Positions 1 to 10,544 of a stretch of DNA of 64,000 nucleotides are shown here, in pieces (the first letter of the stretch is position 1; each line of letters opens with the position of its first letter). A program made the position numbers and the translations under genes. The notes under the pieces are model-generated. The model did no database searches. It worked only from the letters and a program-made list of their open reading frames with translations, and was not told the origin of the DNA. The DNA lies in NCBI GenBank assembly GCA_022376515.1, contig WTXI01000014.1, forward strand, positions 595,158 through 659,157, given 5' to 3'. The stretch is from Lactifluus volemus. Taxonomy: Eukaryota > Basidiomycota > Agaricomycetes > Russulales > Russulaceae.

Positions 1-155
1 GCTACGTTGACGCGCTTGGAGAGCCGATCGATCCCGCTCGGTTCAGGAATGGGGTCGTTATCTGGAGCTCAGAGGAGGTGTGGGGCGTCGACGCTGCTCG
101 TGTCGCGCAGTTTCGTATTGCGCAGGCACGACGGTTTCGCGAGTGGGCACTGTAG
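1..155 (+). pseudogene. 3' end of a TCD-like tRNA t6A dehydratase copy
   Basis: An open frame from base 3 to a TAG at 153-155 encodes about 50 residues including YVDALGEPIDPARF, IWSSEEVWG and a terminal ARRFREWAL. The same tail recurs at the 3' end of the other TCD-like copies in this window. I assign the family (E1-like ThiF fold, tRNA threonylcarbamoyladenosine dehydratase, which makes cyclic t6A; fungal homologs sit on the mitochondrial outer membrane) from the better preserved copy at 37430-39065. The body lies outside the window. This tail is undamaged, but every complete neighbour is broken, so I treat it as a probable pseudogene; it could be the end of the one live copy. Confidence 0.6.
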
Positions 156-494
156 TAGTATGTTATAGTTACATTTTTCGATGTCTACGAAACTTTAACT
201 TCATCATATATCAGCTTGTTAAACGTAGGGCACACTATCAGTATCCACCAAAGGGTGTTGTCTTTGGGGCCACCTAATAAATCTGTCCTACTCATGCAGG
301 ATCCGTGCGGCCGCATAGGTTTTAATCCGTTGCAATACTTTATAACATCTGCATTAGGTAACAACATCAATCATATCGTATTACATTGCTTGCGTGCCCG
401 CGGTACAAATGGAGTTACATATACACAGGGAGAGCCTAGCAGGCCAATAAGCGAAACAAGCACTTGAGACATGGATAAATGGGCGTACATCGAA
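156..494. other. Conserved 3' flank of type A F-box gene (repeat)
   Basis: No gene is seen. The stretch matches the sequence next to the stop codon of other type A genes (about 20020-20341, 23200-23556, 28222-28450, 39080-39320), sharing a core around GTATCCACCA and a CATCTGCATTAGGTA-like motif. It is probably F-box 3' UTR plus the short spacer between the convergent TCD and F-box units. Confidence 0.5.
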
Positions 495-2236
495 CTAAGT
501 TTTTATTTTTCCATCCCAGGGGTGGATAGAAAAAGGCTGACCAGAACGCTGACGTGCGATTATGAATGGCTCGATGTCTTGCTGCGCTGATCCAAATCCC
601 CGACCCACTTCAAGTTGTAGGTAAAGATTGTCTAATGCAGGTAACACCTCCGTGGCCGTTTCCTCACTGAGCCCTCGCAGCGCTGACACGATGTGTGGAT
701 GAAACTCTTCAGATATATAGAGAGTCCGCACAGAAGTGAATGGATGGAAGAGTTCCAGCCATTGTGTTTCGTCCATTACATCTTTCCAAGTCAATGGAAT
801 AAAGCTTCCTGGATTCCTTTTGATGAAGAGTTCTTCAATACCGGACATGAAGGAGAACTCGGAAAGCTGGTTGCATATTTGCACCACAGACGAGACTTGC
901 CAATCTACCCCTCTGCCAAGGATTTCGAATGTGAGGAACTCGGTACAGGAAGGTCGTCTCATTGATGAAAAATGCATCAAGACGTTGTGATAACCAATGA
1001 GCATGTACGCTGTATCACATGAAATAGATGCTTGTGCATGACTGATGAACCGAGGGAGTTGTTGGATGTCAAAGACCAGCTGATTGAAGTAAACTATTTT
1101 TATGACTTCGAGCAGAGGGGCCTCGATTCGGGCCATGAGGTCCTCCAAGTACGCACTGACACCGTAGAAGTGAAATTTGGTGAGAACAGGGAGGACAGCA
1201 CGTGTCAGCGGAGGTGGAGGTCCGGTTATTGGATCAGGACGAGAAGCCGGGGATATGAATTCGATGGAAAGCCTGGTGAGCCTGGTTAAGGCGGAGATGC
1301 TCATAGCCATTGCCTCAGGCGAAATGTAACCACTGTGTGGTATCCGATAAAGCAAGAGTTCGACAAGGTCATTGGATGACAAAAGAAGTCGAGGTAATGT
1401 CGGAAATGTAATTCCACTTAAATTGAGCGATCGTAGACGTGGAGCGGATCCGCCTAAGAACGTATTGGGAAGCGCCGGCACAGTCGGGCTACGCCATTTT
1501 TTGTGAAGAGTAAGTGATTCCAGTTCCGGAAATGGCTCCTGCATCACTGCGACCAAATCCTCCAGTGGTAGACTTATTTGACTGAGCATAATGGCGCGTA
1601 CACGGTTAGGGTGCTCGAGTGCAGCGATTATGTTATCCTCAACTTGAGGATCGAAAGAGGAGTACAGTATATTGATAGGCAAGGGGGGCCAGATATCCAG
1701 CATCTTCCTCACAGGAGTCCCGGGCCTGCGCCTGCGCCTGTCTGTGCAGAAAAGGCGGAGATCGAGACGAAGTGGGGATGCAAATACGATGTATCGCCAT
1801 CTTTGGCATACATGCACTAGCTCGGACCATGCCAGTGCCCTCGATTGCGGGTACCAATGATCCAAGAGATCAGGTAGGCAGAATTCGAAGATGTCCAGGA
1901 GGACATCATCTGGAAGCGAACAGATTGTAACACGGCGTGAAATTCGACCTGCGTCATACAATAAGACATCGTTGTGAGTGTAGCTGATATCACGTACATA
2001 GTCTTCGAATCCACCTTGATCCCTTGGAACTTCCCATGCGCTTTCTTGTCTTGTGGATTTTAGAAGGAGAAGTGTTGGAGGGTGAGTAAGGGGGGATATC
2101 ATTGCTCCTTGATTGGGAGCCTGACAATACATGGCTGATGAGCTTGCGAGTGCGCCTGATTAGGGTACCAGTATAAAGTCAGGTACTTTGAAATAGGGTC
2201 AGTGAGAGGTCTTTTGACGTACTGGAGAGGGTTCAT
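495..2236 (-). CDS. F-box protein, type A, copy A1
   Basis: Predicted substrate adaptor of an SCF ubiquitin ligase. Model: complement of 495-1948, 1998-2155 and 2223-2236; 1626 nt, 541 residues. The start is the ATG at 2236 (MNPLQ). A GTACGT donor follows after 14 nt and the intron ends CTAATCAG. Intron 2 is 49 nt with a GTACGT donor, CTCAC branch and GCAG acceptor. Exon 2 encodes a Ser/Pro-rich linker with a basic KTRKR patch. The F-box lies near residues 63-110 (TICSLPDDVLLDIFEFCLP, then LVHVCQRWRYIVFASPLRL). The rest is leucine-rich, including FLGGSAPRLRSLNL. A CTGCGC repeat near 1723 adds an Arg-rich insert (DRRRRRPG) missing from the paralogs. An unspliced reading also stays open but would begin elsewhere; the spliced model is preferred because all sites recur in the paralogs. 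Confidence 0.85.
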
Positions 2237-2394
2237 CGAAAAGTGCGGTGACAATGAGAAGAGAAGTAGTTATATTGTTGTTGATAGACGGGCTGTGTTT
2301 TCAACCATGCGGATACAGCGTGTTCATCACGGAAACTTCTGAAAAAAGGTTTGACAATGGTAACCCTCGCCATTTTGGGGTTATCATTTAATCT

Positions 2395-2695
2395 TATTTG
2401 ACAAGTTATTACAATCCCTTGTCATACCTTGTGATATATTTTTATAATAAAATTATTTCAACCTGGTATTGTCAATAATAATTTGGAATAACAATCCCTG
2501 ATAACGATAAGATTGTATTGACCTGGTGATAACTTGGGATGACAATCCCTGATAGTGATAAAATTATCATGTCAAGGTATTGTCGATAACAACTTGGGAT
2601 GACAATCCCTGATAATGACAAGATTATCACATCAAGGTATTGTTATCAGTAACAATGCCTTTGCATGGTTAATCTTATCTTACAAGGTATTGCTT
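2395..2695. repeat. AT-rich tandem repeat, 51-60 bp period
   Basis: The motif ACAATCCCTGATA recurs at about 2491, 2542 and 2602, each followed by a GATAA-rich stretch and an AAGGTATTG-like segment. About three to four imperfect units. It forms the left AT-rich end of the composite insertion, and the same CAATCCCT word fills its right end. Confidence 0.6.
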
Positions 2696-2990
2696 TTTTA
2701 ATTTTCGTTAGGACAGCTCCTTTACAGTCATGTCTCACACAGGTAATTTTTTTTAACTCTTGTTTTGACTTAATGATTGAGTTAACAGCTTGTAGATTAC
2801 TATAGATAGAATACATTTATTATTATGTCTATGAGGGAGGAACAATGTCGGAACGACATGGTGGAAAGAGAAAGAGAGTGAAAGTCGCGTGAGTGACACT
2901 ATTATAGTAAGTGGGCTACAGCCCTGGACATTTGTGTTCACGTGCACCAATGACCTGACAAGCTGCTGAGTCCCCCCTCTTCTTCCGACA

Positions 2991-4700
2991 ATGTCGCCCG
3001 ATGCCTCGCCCTCGGCTGCCGCGCCTTCCCGTCCCCCGCGCTCGCCCCTACGTGTAATGACACTAGCTACCGCGGAGAATGAGATTAACGAGCTCGGTGC
3101 GGACGCCGAGACGCTGACGCCCTCCAAGCGGCGGATTCAACGACTCACGTGGAGATCACCCAACCGGGGTGACATTGCTCGAACAAATTAACGAACAAAG
3201 CGTGCCTCGGCGCGCGCACGATATCTTCTTGACGCTCCTAACGCTCCCCTTCGCCTACGCCTACAATGCGCATACAACTCAACACGATCCGACTTCAGAA
3301 AGCGCATGGACCATCGCAATGCTAAAGCTAGCATTCTCAGCTCTCGATCCAACTTCTTACCACCCCACCTCCAACCCCCGCTCTTCGTCGTCGTCATCGT
3401 CGATCGACTGGGAAGAACATCAACACCAACTGGTAGAAACGACCCCGATCCCCTCATACCGCCGCTCACTCGCCTTTCCTCTATACCGCTCCTGGATGCC
3501 TTTCGTCTGTCATCCTCGTCTTCAGGGCACACAAATGTCTTGTGTACTACCCTCGGCGAAATGCAGATTATGCCCCATTTCACCTCACTTCGGGAGGCTC
3601 GCCAGTGACTTCTGTGTGGCTTCTGCCATTTCGAATTTCGCTCGTCATCATTGCTTTCGTGTTTCGAGCCGGTTGGATCTGTTCTCCGAACCCAAGTTCA
3701 GGATCTCGTCTCTCAAGTCACGCTCAACAACAAACTCGTCAAGTCCTACGACCGAGTTTCAAACCTAGAAGATGACTCTCACGTTACTGGATCTTCACTT
3801 CGTTCCTCTTCCCTCAAAATATCCCAGCTTGAGCTGGAGCGTTCGCAGCACCTGTCTGCCCTGAATATCGGCCTCTTGGTCGAAAAGTCACACGTCACTT
3901 CCGAGCTTACGCGTCTCACGGAGAAAGCCACCGAGGAGGCGGCCCGACGTGGTCAGGTGGAGAGCGCTCGAGCTGACATTGAGAAGGACCTGGACGACGT
4001 CAGCGCTGCGCTATTCGACCAAGCTAATACCATGGTGGCGGAGGCACGTTTGGGGCGAGCGCAGAGCAACCGCAAGGCCGAAGAGGCGGAGCGTGCCCTG
4101 CGGAAGCCGAGGACGCAGTGAGGATCATGCAACACGAGTTACAAGACCAAGGCGGGTACGATTAATACGCAACCGGTGTCGATGCTTCGCGAACGCGTTC
4201 GTTCCGTGGGCATACCTCTCCTCGGAGGTAATGCAGGCGTAGAGGGTCCGTATGAGCTTGGCATTGCGGAGATTCGGGCTGTCAACGAAGAGGATGTCAC
4301 GGCTCCTCCACGTATGTCTTCCTCCCCCTTCCCTATCTTCGTTTCTTGATGTTATTTTTTTTTTTCAACAGTGTCTCCCGTTCCTCCGCAGAGAAAACAG
4401 AAATCCTCTGGTTTCTGGGGCATCGCCTCATCTTTTCGCTTGGACCGCGTCCCTGGTTGGGGTGAGAGTGAGAAACCACGTTTCGTTGCGCCTCCGCTTC
4501 GCAATGGTTCCCCTGGGTCGGGGTGGCTCACCACCAAGCCGAAGCCGATCAAGGGTGCATACCCCAGCACCAATGGAGCATGGAGCGGAGGATCGCCGGT
4601 CCTCATTTCCCGAGTCCCTGGCGAGAGTGTCCCCGTTCTCAACCTTGGACCGCCAAGAGCCACCCGTCACCGTAAAACCAGAGTCGCCGACGCTTTCTAG
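2991..4700 (+). pseudogene. Sec2-like Rab guanine nucleotide exchange factor, broken
   Basis: The core (about 3690-4120) encodes a heptad-rich coiled coil with QLELERSQHLSALN, LLVEKSHVTSELTRLTEKA and LFDQANTMVAEARLGRA. This is the signature of the Sec2p/Rabin8 GEF coiled coil that activates the secretory Rab Sec4. Further segments in other frames encode MLRERVRSVGIPLLGG (about 4180), an intron-like stretch (GTATGT at 4312 to TTTCAACAG at 4371), then a Pro-rich tail with GFWGIASSF. The N-terminal part (2991-3190, MSPDASPSAAAP) stops at 3189, and about 450 nt of foreign or intronic sequence follows. No single spliced reading joins the blocks, so it is a decayed fragment carried in the insertion. 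The coiled-coil identity is solid; the outer blocks are less sure. Confidence 0.6.
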
Positions 4701-5094
4701 CCTCCTTGTTTCCTCACCAGTGAGGTCCGACAGGCCTCTTGGGTTAACGGTACCGGTATCTCTCCCCAAACCCCACAGCCATCTCAGCCATACTCAAACC
4801 CGGCCCATACCTGGGCCAATCCCTCTCGATCTCTTTCAGACAGACCGCTGACAATATTCTTTCATTAAACAGGAACCTAAAATCATAGCCTGCCAACACC
4901 TCAAACACAATCACCGCATGCCCCCTCCCGCCTAACCACAGTGAGCTGCACGCCATGCAGCAGATACCACTGCCATCGACACGTGGGGCGCCCGCTCGAG
5001 AAACAATGACCGCCGCTCTCAAAGTCGCCCTCCCCGTTCCGCCATCGAAGGCTCCAAAGGTTGCGATCGAGCGGTCTTCACCACCCTCATCCGC
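4701..5094. other. Interior of composite insertion, no gene recognised
   Basis: Stops occur in all plus-strand frames. One plus-frame segment (about 4960-5090) has a Pro/Ala-rich character and leads toward the retrotransposon tail, so this may be degraded upstream pol sequence. No motif could be recognised. Confidence 0.35.
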
Positions 5095-5335
5095 CACATC
5101 ACGGGCAATGCTTTCATTGGCTCCTACACCGTAAAATTCCGACCCGACCTGCCCTCCACCAACTTGCCTGTGTGGAGCCCCTGCTCAAACCGTCGAAACC
5201 CGTCATTTCCACTTTATGCTGAGGCCCGGCGCGAAATCCTCCGACCGGTCGACCCCGATTACTCACGCCCCGTCCTCCTCAGCACAGCACAGGGAGGTGA
5301 AGCCATGATCCGCTTCGTCACGTCGACCCGATGAT
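5095..5335 (+). pseudogene. Non-LTR retrotransposon pol C-terminal tail
   Basis: The frame reads TGNAFIGSYTVKFRPDLP, then a Cys-poor stretch, then LYAEARREILRPVDPDYS and AQGGEAMIRFVTSTR before a TGA. This order resembles the zinc-knuckle tail after the RNase H region of fungal LINE pol proteins (a TGHAFIG-type start, then a CP-x-Y/F-x-x-AR motif). The usual cysteines of the knuckle are lost or frame-shifted. It is a short dead remnant; no reverse transcriptase domain is present nearby. Confidence 0.45.
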
Positions 5336-5457
5336 CCCTGTGCCTCTGCCCGCTACCCCAACCTCGACCACGATGGCAGCGTTGTCGTCATTATTGCTGT
5401 TGGACCTCCTGAGCCCACCACTTGGTGATGTAATACATACTTGTTGATAGTCTGTGA

Positions 5458-5530
5458 ATTGTTGTGGTGTAATGGCATATAGAATTGAGTGATCGTCGTA
5501 AGCCCGAGAGTTCAAATCCTGAGATAGCCA
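5458..5530 (+). other. Pol III A/B-box pair, possible tRNA-derived relic
   Basis: TGGTGTAATGG (5465-5475) fits a tRNA A box, and GTTCAAATCC (5510-5519) fits a B box at near-normal tRNA spacing. The expected acceptor and T-arm stems do not pair, so this is not a working tRNA. It may be a SINE or tRNA relic, or chance. Confidence 0.25.
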
Positions 5531-5689
5531 ACTTCTGTGCTTGTAAGAGCTGATTATGTGAGTGAATGTGAGAAATTCTTACTTGAGCAAGATTAGAATA
5601 AGACCATGTATTTCCCTTATCATTTCATGGGTTTAGGATATAGCTCGCAAATTAAGCTTAAATCCGAGTTTTTAATATTTAATAATTTA

Positions 5690-5905
5690 TAAAAAGGGAT
5701 TGCAAGGGATTGTAATAACTTGTTAGTCATACAATCCCTAGATAATCTTAAAAATCCCTAGATAACCTCAAAAATCCCTAGATGATGCAAAATGGCCGAA
5801 ATAGAGGTGGGAGGTATTGTTCAAACAATTTTATTAACTGGATTATAAATGTGGACAAGGGATTGCAATCCCTAGTAATCCCTAGCAATCCCTAATTTGA
5901 GAAGT
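5690..5905. repeat. AT-rich CAATCCCTAG repeats, right end of insertion
   Basis: The word AATCCCTAG(A/T) recurs at least six times on the plus strand, with GGGATTGCAA words in the opposite sense. A 21-bp segment (5703-5723) is the exact reverse complement of 2401-2421. It is the counterpart of the left repeat block and supports a single bounded insertion. Confidence 0.5.
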
Positions 5906-5940
5906 TTTCGCGATGTTGTTTGCCTCGTGGATATGTCAGT

Positions 5941-6930
5941 CACTGTGACTGAATCGCTCCATCGTCATGATCACACTTTCCTCGCTCAATCTCAACGTCA
6001 CCGCTGCCATTGCTGACGTCGTCCATTTGAAAAAAGTCATGGTGCGTCCCGCACATGCTGAAAGCTATCACATCCTTTGTGGAGGTCGACTCGCCCAAAC
6101 ATGAACAGTATGGTTGGTTCGCACCGATGGTGCGTATCTCCTTCAAAGAGTGAAAATTGGGTCGTCGGTACGTTTCCTTACTTTACTCTACATATTACTT
6201 GCATTTTCATCCTCACCTTTCCCACTCCTGGCCATCATTTTTACGCATTTGATATAGATGTGATTGATAATATCGGTACCAACCAAAAGTCAAACTGTTC
6301 AAGTTCACGCATTACATACAGAACAACGTCAAGTTTTCCTCCATGGACGCTGGCACAATGTCGGCACCCGACGCGCATACGAACTCCCGACTTACCCACG
6401 ACCCATCGCGCGCGCTGTGCGTCAGCGCCTTCATGACGTCCTCTCCCGCTCTGAGCAGCGATCTCTGCCGACGTCGCCGTCGTTATGACCCATCTGCATC
6501 CTCACTCGCCTCCTCCGCGCGCGAATACTCAATCCCGGTTGTATACTCATCCGAGGTACCCAGTGACGACGTTACGTTGCTCCCGCTGGCCGACTCTGAG
6601 CCTGCCATGGTGCTCGGTGAACGAACTAGCGCCTCGTGGCTTTCGTGTACGCATCTTGCCCGTGCTCGGCCCGCTCCCGGCACTATTCGGTCTACATATC
6701 GCGACTTATGTGCTGTATGAGCTCGCAGGCCGACCGACCGACCGACCGTTGCCCGTCTGTCATCACAAGACGCTCTATGAACAGATGTGGAAGGACCTCT
6801 TGCATCGCAGGTAAACAAATCAAGTACGACGCTTTTCTCCTCCTTTTTGAGCGCGCTCCCCCTGCTAACTGAGCCCCATTATATAGTTCGCTCCCGCTGA
6901 CGATGGCGGACATTACATTGCTCTATAACG
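5941..6930 (+). pseudogene. TCD-like copy 1a (middle to C-terminal part)
   Basis: Recognisable pieces in changing frames: an intron-like GTACGT stretch after KLGRR (about 6170), DVIDNIGTN, then AREYSIPVVYSSEVPSDDVT (about 6520-6580), ELAGRP and LYEQMWKDLLHRR (about 6770-6810). The Rossmann N-terminus is absent, and there are stops and frame changes throughout. The order follows the ThiF-type dehydratase. It is followed immediately by a second partial copy, so this unit holds two. Confidence 0.65.
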
Positions 6931-6933
6931 ATG

Positions 6934-8215
6934 CCGAAGGTAAGATAGAGTGCGTCGCACGCGCGTTACAAGCTATTGCACCGTTTGTGTAAGTCGATCC
7001 ATGTGTACTAGTAGGGTGGTGCGGATGGTGCGGAGTTCCTTCAGGGTATAGAATTGGGTCGTCGGTACGTGGGGCTTACTTTTTACTCCGCACGGTGTGT
7101 TGCATATTTTCATCCCCCCCCCTCACTCCGCTGCTGGCCATCTCGTGCCATCCATCCATTTCTCGATACAGATGCGATCGACAATATCGGCACCAAAGTC
7201 GAAATGCTCGCGGATTGCGTACAGAACAACATCAACGTGTTTTCTTCCATGTGCGCTGGCACAAAGTTGGACCCGACGCGCCATACAAATCGCCGACCTA
7301 TCCGCTCGCGTGCGCCGTGTCTCAGCGTCTCCGCCCCGTCGTCTCCAGCTCTGGGCGGCTATCTCCGCCCACGCTACGATCAACCCTCCTGACGCTAACA
7401 CCGACGCCGGCGATGACGACGACCCATCTACACCGTCGCTGCCGCCGCCGCCTCCTACGTGGGCGAATACGCAATCCCGGTGGCATACTCATCCAAGGTA
7501 CCCAGCAACGACGTGACGTCGCTCCCTCTGGCCCACTCTGAGTTCGCCATGGGCGCCGTGGAGGAACTGGTGCCTCTGCGCGACTTTCGCATACGCATCT
7601 TGCCTATGCTTGGTCTGCTCCTGGCTCTCTTTGGTCTGTACATCGCGCCCTATGTGTTGTGTGAGCTCGCAGGCTACCCAATCAAACGACCCTCTGTGCG
7701 CCATCGTAAAGAGCTCTATGAATGGATGTGGAAGGTCCTGTTGCACCGCGAGTCGCGCATCGCGGGCAAACAGATCAAGTACGAATGGCTATCTCCTCCT
7801 TTCGGGGCGCGCGCTCCCCCAGCTAACCCGAGTCCCGTTTTACAGTTCGCTCCCTCTGGCGTCGGCCGACATTGCGTTGCTCAATGATGACGATCGATCG
7901 TGCCGCCTCACGCAGCATGGGTGTGGCCCGCTCTGATGCGCTGGGACCCTCGTTCGCCTCTAAGCCTCGAGCATTGTGTCGTGAGGGAGATGAAGGAGGT
8001 AGCGCGATGTCGCGCGTCTTTTCCAGGTTCGATGAGGGATAAGAAGCGGTTCTGGGTCTCACCCTGCCACAGGGCTACGTCGACGCGCTTGGAGAGCCGA
8101 TCGATCCCGATTCCCGCTCGGTTCGACACCGGGATCGTTATCAGCAGTTCCGAGGAGGTGTGAGGCTGCTCGTGTCGCGCAGGCACGGCGATTTCGCGAA
8201 TGGGCATTCCATTAA
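6934..8215 (+). pseudogene. TCD-like copy 1b (ThiF middle to C-terminus)
   Basis: Starts within the first domain (CVARALQAIAPFV), runs through DAIDNIGTKVEMLADCVQNN (about 7165-7230), SSMCAGTKLDPTR, YAIPVAYSSKVPSNDV, DFRIRILPMLGLLLALFG and ELAGYPIKRP, and ends in a decayed tail with ARRFREWAF-like residues. A probable intron remains at 7779-7846 (GTACGA to TTTTACAG). A stop in the IAPFV*VDP segment, frame changes before 7330 and a scrambled 3' third make it non-coding. Retained intron positions show that these copies arose by DNA duplication, not retroposition. Confidence 0.7.
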
Positions 8216-8474
8216 TACATTACAGGTTTTGGATATCCACGGTTTTTCCACGGATTACAATGAGGGCAGCCTGTATAGTACCTACGGGTATAGTGTCTAC
8301 GAGTTGTCCTCTGCCCAATCAAATCTGTCCTGCTGGTCCCCATCTGAATCCGTTATTTCTCATTGACTGAAACTTATTAAAATATACAGGGAAAGCATGA
8401 TGGGACAATAGGAGTAGCATGAATCAACATGGTGTAACTATGAGTGGAACGGGTTGTAGACAACATTGAGCTTC

Positions 8475-10127
8475 CTACCATCTGCTGCAGACAACCACAG
8501 GGTGATCAGAATGCTGACGTGCGATGATGAATGGCCAGTTGTCGTGCTGAGATGCCTGATACCGTAATAGTTGAAGCTCCTCCAATGTGGGTAACACCTG
8601 CGTAACCGATTCCCCACTGAGCCCTCGTAGTGCTGATACGACAAGTGACTGGAGATTGTGAGATATACGCAGGGTCTGAACAGCAGTAAATGGCTGGAAG
8701 AGTTCCAGCCATTGACTGTCGTCCAAATCGACTTGCCAAATTGATCCCAACTCTTCGATGTTGAGCTGTTTAATACTAGACAGGACGAACGAACGTTGGT
8801 TGCATATTTGTGCCACCGACGAGACTTGCCAATCTACCCCTCTGCAGGAGATTTGGAATTTAAGGAAATCGATGAGGGAAAATCGTCTCGTTGATGAAAA
8901 AGTCATCTGGACGAAGTCAGTAAAAATGACTGTCTGCTGTATTGTAGGGCATAAGTGCTGGTGCATGATTGACGAACCAAGGGAGGTGTTGGAATCCAAA
9001 GACCAACTGATTGAAGAATGTTATAGCCACAGCACGGAGTAGAGGGGCATCGATTTGGGCCATGAGGTCCTCCAGGTACTCGCTGACACCATGGAAGTCA
9101 AAATTGGTGAGAGCGGGGAGGACAGCACGTGTCAGCGGGGGTGGACGTCGGGTTGTTGGATCAGGACGAGAAGCCGGGGATTTGAAACCGATGGAAAGCT
9201 CGGTGAGGCTGGTCAAGGCGGAGATGCACATAGCCATTGCCTCGGGCGAAATGTAACCACTTTGCGGTATCTGAAAAAGGGAGAGAACGACAAGGTCGTT
9301 GCAAGATAAAAGCAATTGAGGTAATGCCGGAAATGGAATGTGTCTCAAATCGAGTGATCGTAGACGTGGGGCCGATCCACCTAAGAACGTATTGGGAAGC
9401 ACCGACAGGGTCGTGCCATATATTTCAAGATAAAGGTATTCCAGTTCCGGAAAGGGCTCTTGCATCACTGTGACCAAACGGTCCAGTGGGATGCTTATCC
9501 TACAGAGCCGAATTCTGCGTACACGGTTAGAGTGCTCGAGTGCAGCAATTATGTTATCCTCAACTCGAAGATGAACAGAGAAGTAGTGTATTTCGATAGG
9601 CAAGGGTGGCCAGACATCCATTGTCCTCCTCACAGGAGTAGAGAATGTGCAGAAAAGGCGGAGATTGAGACGAAGTGGAGATGCAAACATAATGTATCGC
9701 CATCTTTGGCATACATGCACTAACTTGGGCCATGTCCTCACTCGGCATAGAGGATCAAGTAGGCAGAATTCAAAGATGTCCAGGAGGACTTCATCTGGAA
9801 GCGAACAGATTGTAACACGGGGTGATATTCGACCTGCATCGTATAATAAGACATCGTTGTGACTTGTGAGAGTAGCCGATATTACGTACATAGTCTTCGA
9901 ATCCATCTTGATCCTTTGGAACTTCCCATGCGCTTTCCTATCTTGTGAATTTTAGAAGGAGAAGTGTTGGAGTGTGAGTGAGGGGGGATATCATTGCTCC
10001 TTGATTGGGAGCCTGACAATACATGGCTGATGAGCTTGCGAGTGCGCCTGATTAGGGTACCAGTATAAAGCTTGAAGTTTGAAATAGGGTCAGTGAGAGG
10101 TCTTTTGACGTACTGGAGAGGGTTCAT
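8475..10127 (-). pseudogene. F-box protein, type A, copy A2 (one frameshift)
   Basis: The layout is the same as A1: ATG at 10127, exon 1 10114-10127, exon 2 9890-10047, exon 3 from 9833 down to 8475. Intron 2 is 56 nt, stretched by a small CACAAGT-like duplication. Exons 1-2 read MNPLQ through MGSSKGSRWIRRL into the F-box (SLPDEVLLDIFEFCLLDP, CQRWRYIMFASPLRL). Total length leaves one surplus base modulo three, and the frame breaks at about 8920-8950. The upstream frame ends in TADSHFY and a stop, while the paralogous continuation (TDFVQMTFSS and the whole C-terminal third) is intact in the next frame. This fits a single recent indel (net +1 or -2), or a sequence error. Confidence 0.75.
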
Positions 10128-10544
10128 CGAAAAGTGCGGTGACAATGAGAAAAGTATGGAAAGTAGTTGTTGATAGACGGCTGCCATTCGTTGGCGCGTG
10201 TTCGTGCACCTGATCAGTGACAACCGGCCTGACGCGATCTGACGCGACGGTGTCGTGACCGTATGCCGAATCTTGCAATTACCGCTGGATGCCGCCTCTG
10301 ACGACCCCTCCTCATCCACACAATCTGCTGAGACGCCATCTGTCGTCTTTTATCGCTTTTCTTCGAAGCGTTTGAATGTCATGTCACAACCCTTGCCAAC
10401 GTGAACGTTCGCACAGTTCGCACGGGTGGTACCAACGTGCAGAAGCTGCTCATTAGTAGCGTACGCCCAAGAAATACATAAGCCCATCAATTTCGATTGG
10501 GTTTTTCCGGGAAAAAAAAAACAGTGCATTGATCACAGGTTTTT
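10128..10544. other. Intergenic, no gene recognised
   Basis: Upstream flank of A2. The first 50 bases match the shared 5' flank of type A genes (GTGCGGTGACAATGAGAA). The rest (GACGCGATCTGACGCGACGG and on) is not seen in other units. A poly-A tract (10508-10520) lies near the entry into TCD remnants. Confidence 0.4.

Larger units (their letters stand above)
2326..5925. mobile_element. Composite insertion splitting the array unit
   Basis: Other units read straight from the F-box 5' flank (GCGGATACAGC-TGTCACTCC) into TTTGCCTCGTGGATG. Here about 3.6 kb lies between those two motifs. The outer edges look like imperfect inverted repeats: CATCACGGAAACTTCTGAAA on the left against CATCGCGAAAACTTCTCAAA read inward from the right end. 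A perfect 21-bp inverted match sits further in (2401-2421 against 5703-5723). The interior carries fragments of a Sec2-like gene and a non-LTR retrotransposon tail. It could be a gene-capturing DNA transposon or nested insertions. No transposase and no clear target-site duplication was seen, so the bounds are approximate. Confidence 0.45.

Noticed and set aside
1639..2014. Alternative minus-strand starts such as MDSKTMYVISATL before the F-box
   Set aside because: This peptide lies in exon 2 end plus intron 2 read in the wrong frame; splicing at GTACGT and GCAG removes it.
2395..2695. CRISPR-like direct repeats
   Set aside because: Units are imperfect, adjacent without unique spacers, AT-rich and in a eukaryotic genome; a minisatellite fits.
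3188..3583. Minus-strand 131-residue protein opposite the Sec2 remnant
   Set aside because: Ser/Arg-rich composition comes from the complementary CT-rich strand; there are no motifs and no repeats of it elsewhere.
5458..5530. A functional tRNA gene
   Set aside because: A and B boxes are present, but acceptor and T-arm stems do not pair.
2326..5925. Helitron as the explanation for gene capture
   Set aside because: No TC start with CTRR end plus hairpin could be placed at the boundaries; inverted-repeat ends fit a TIR element better.
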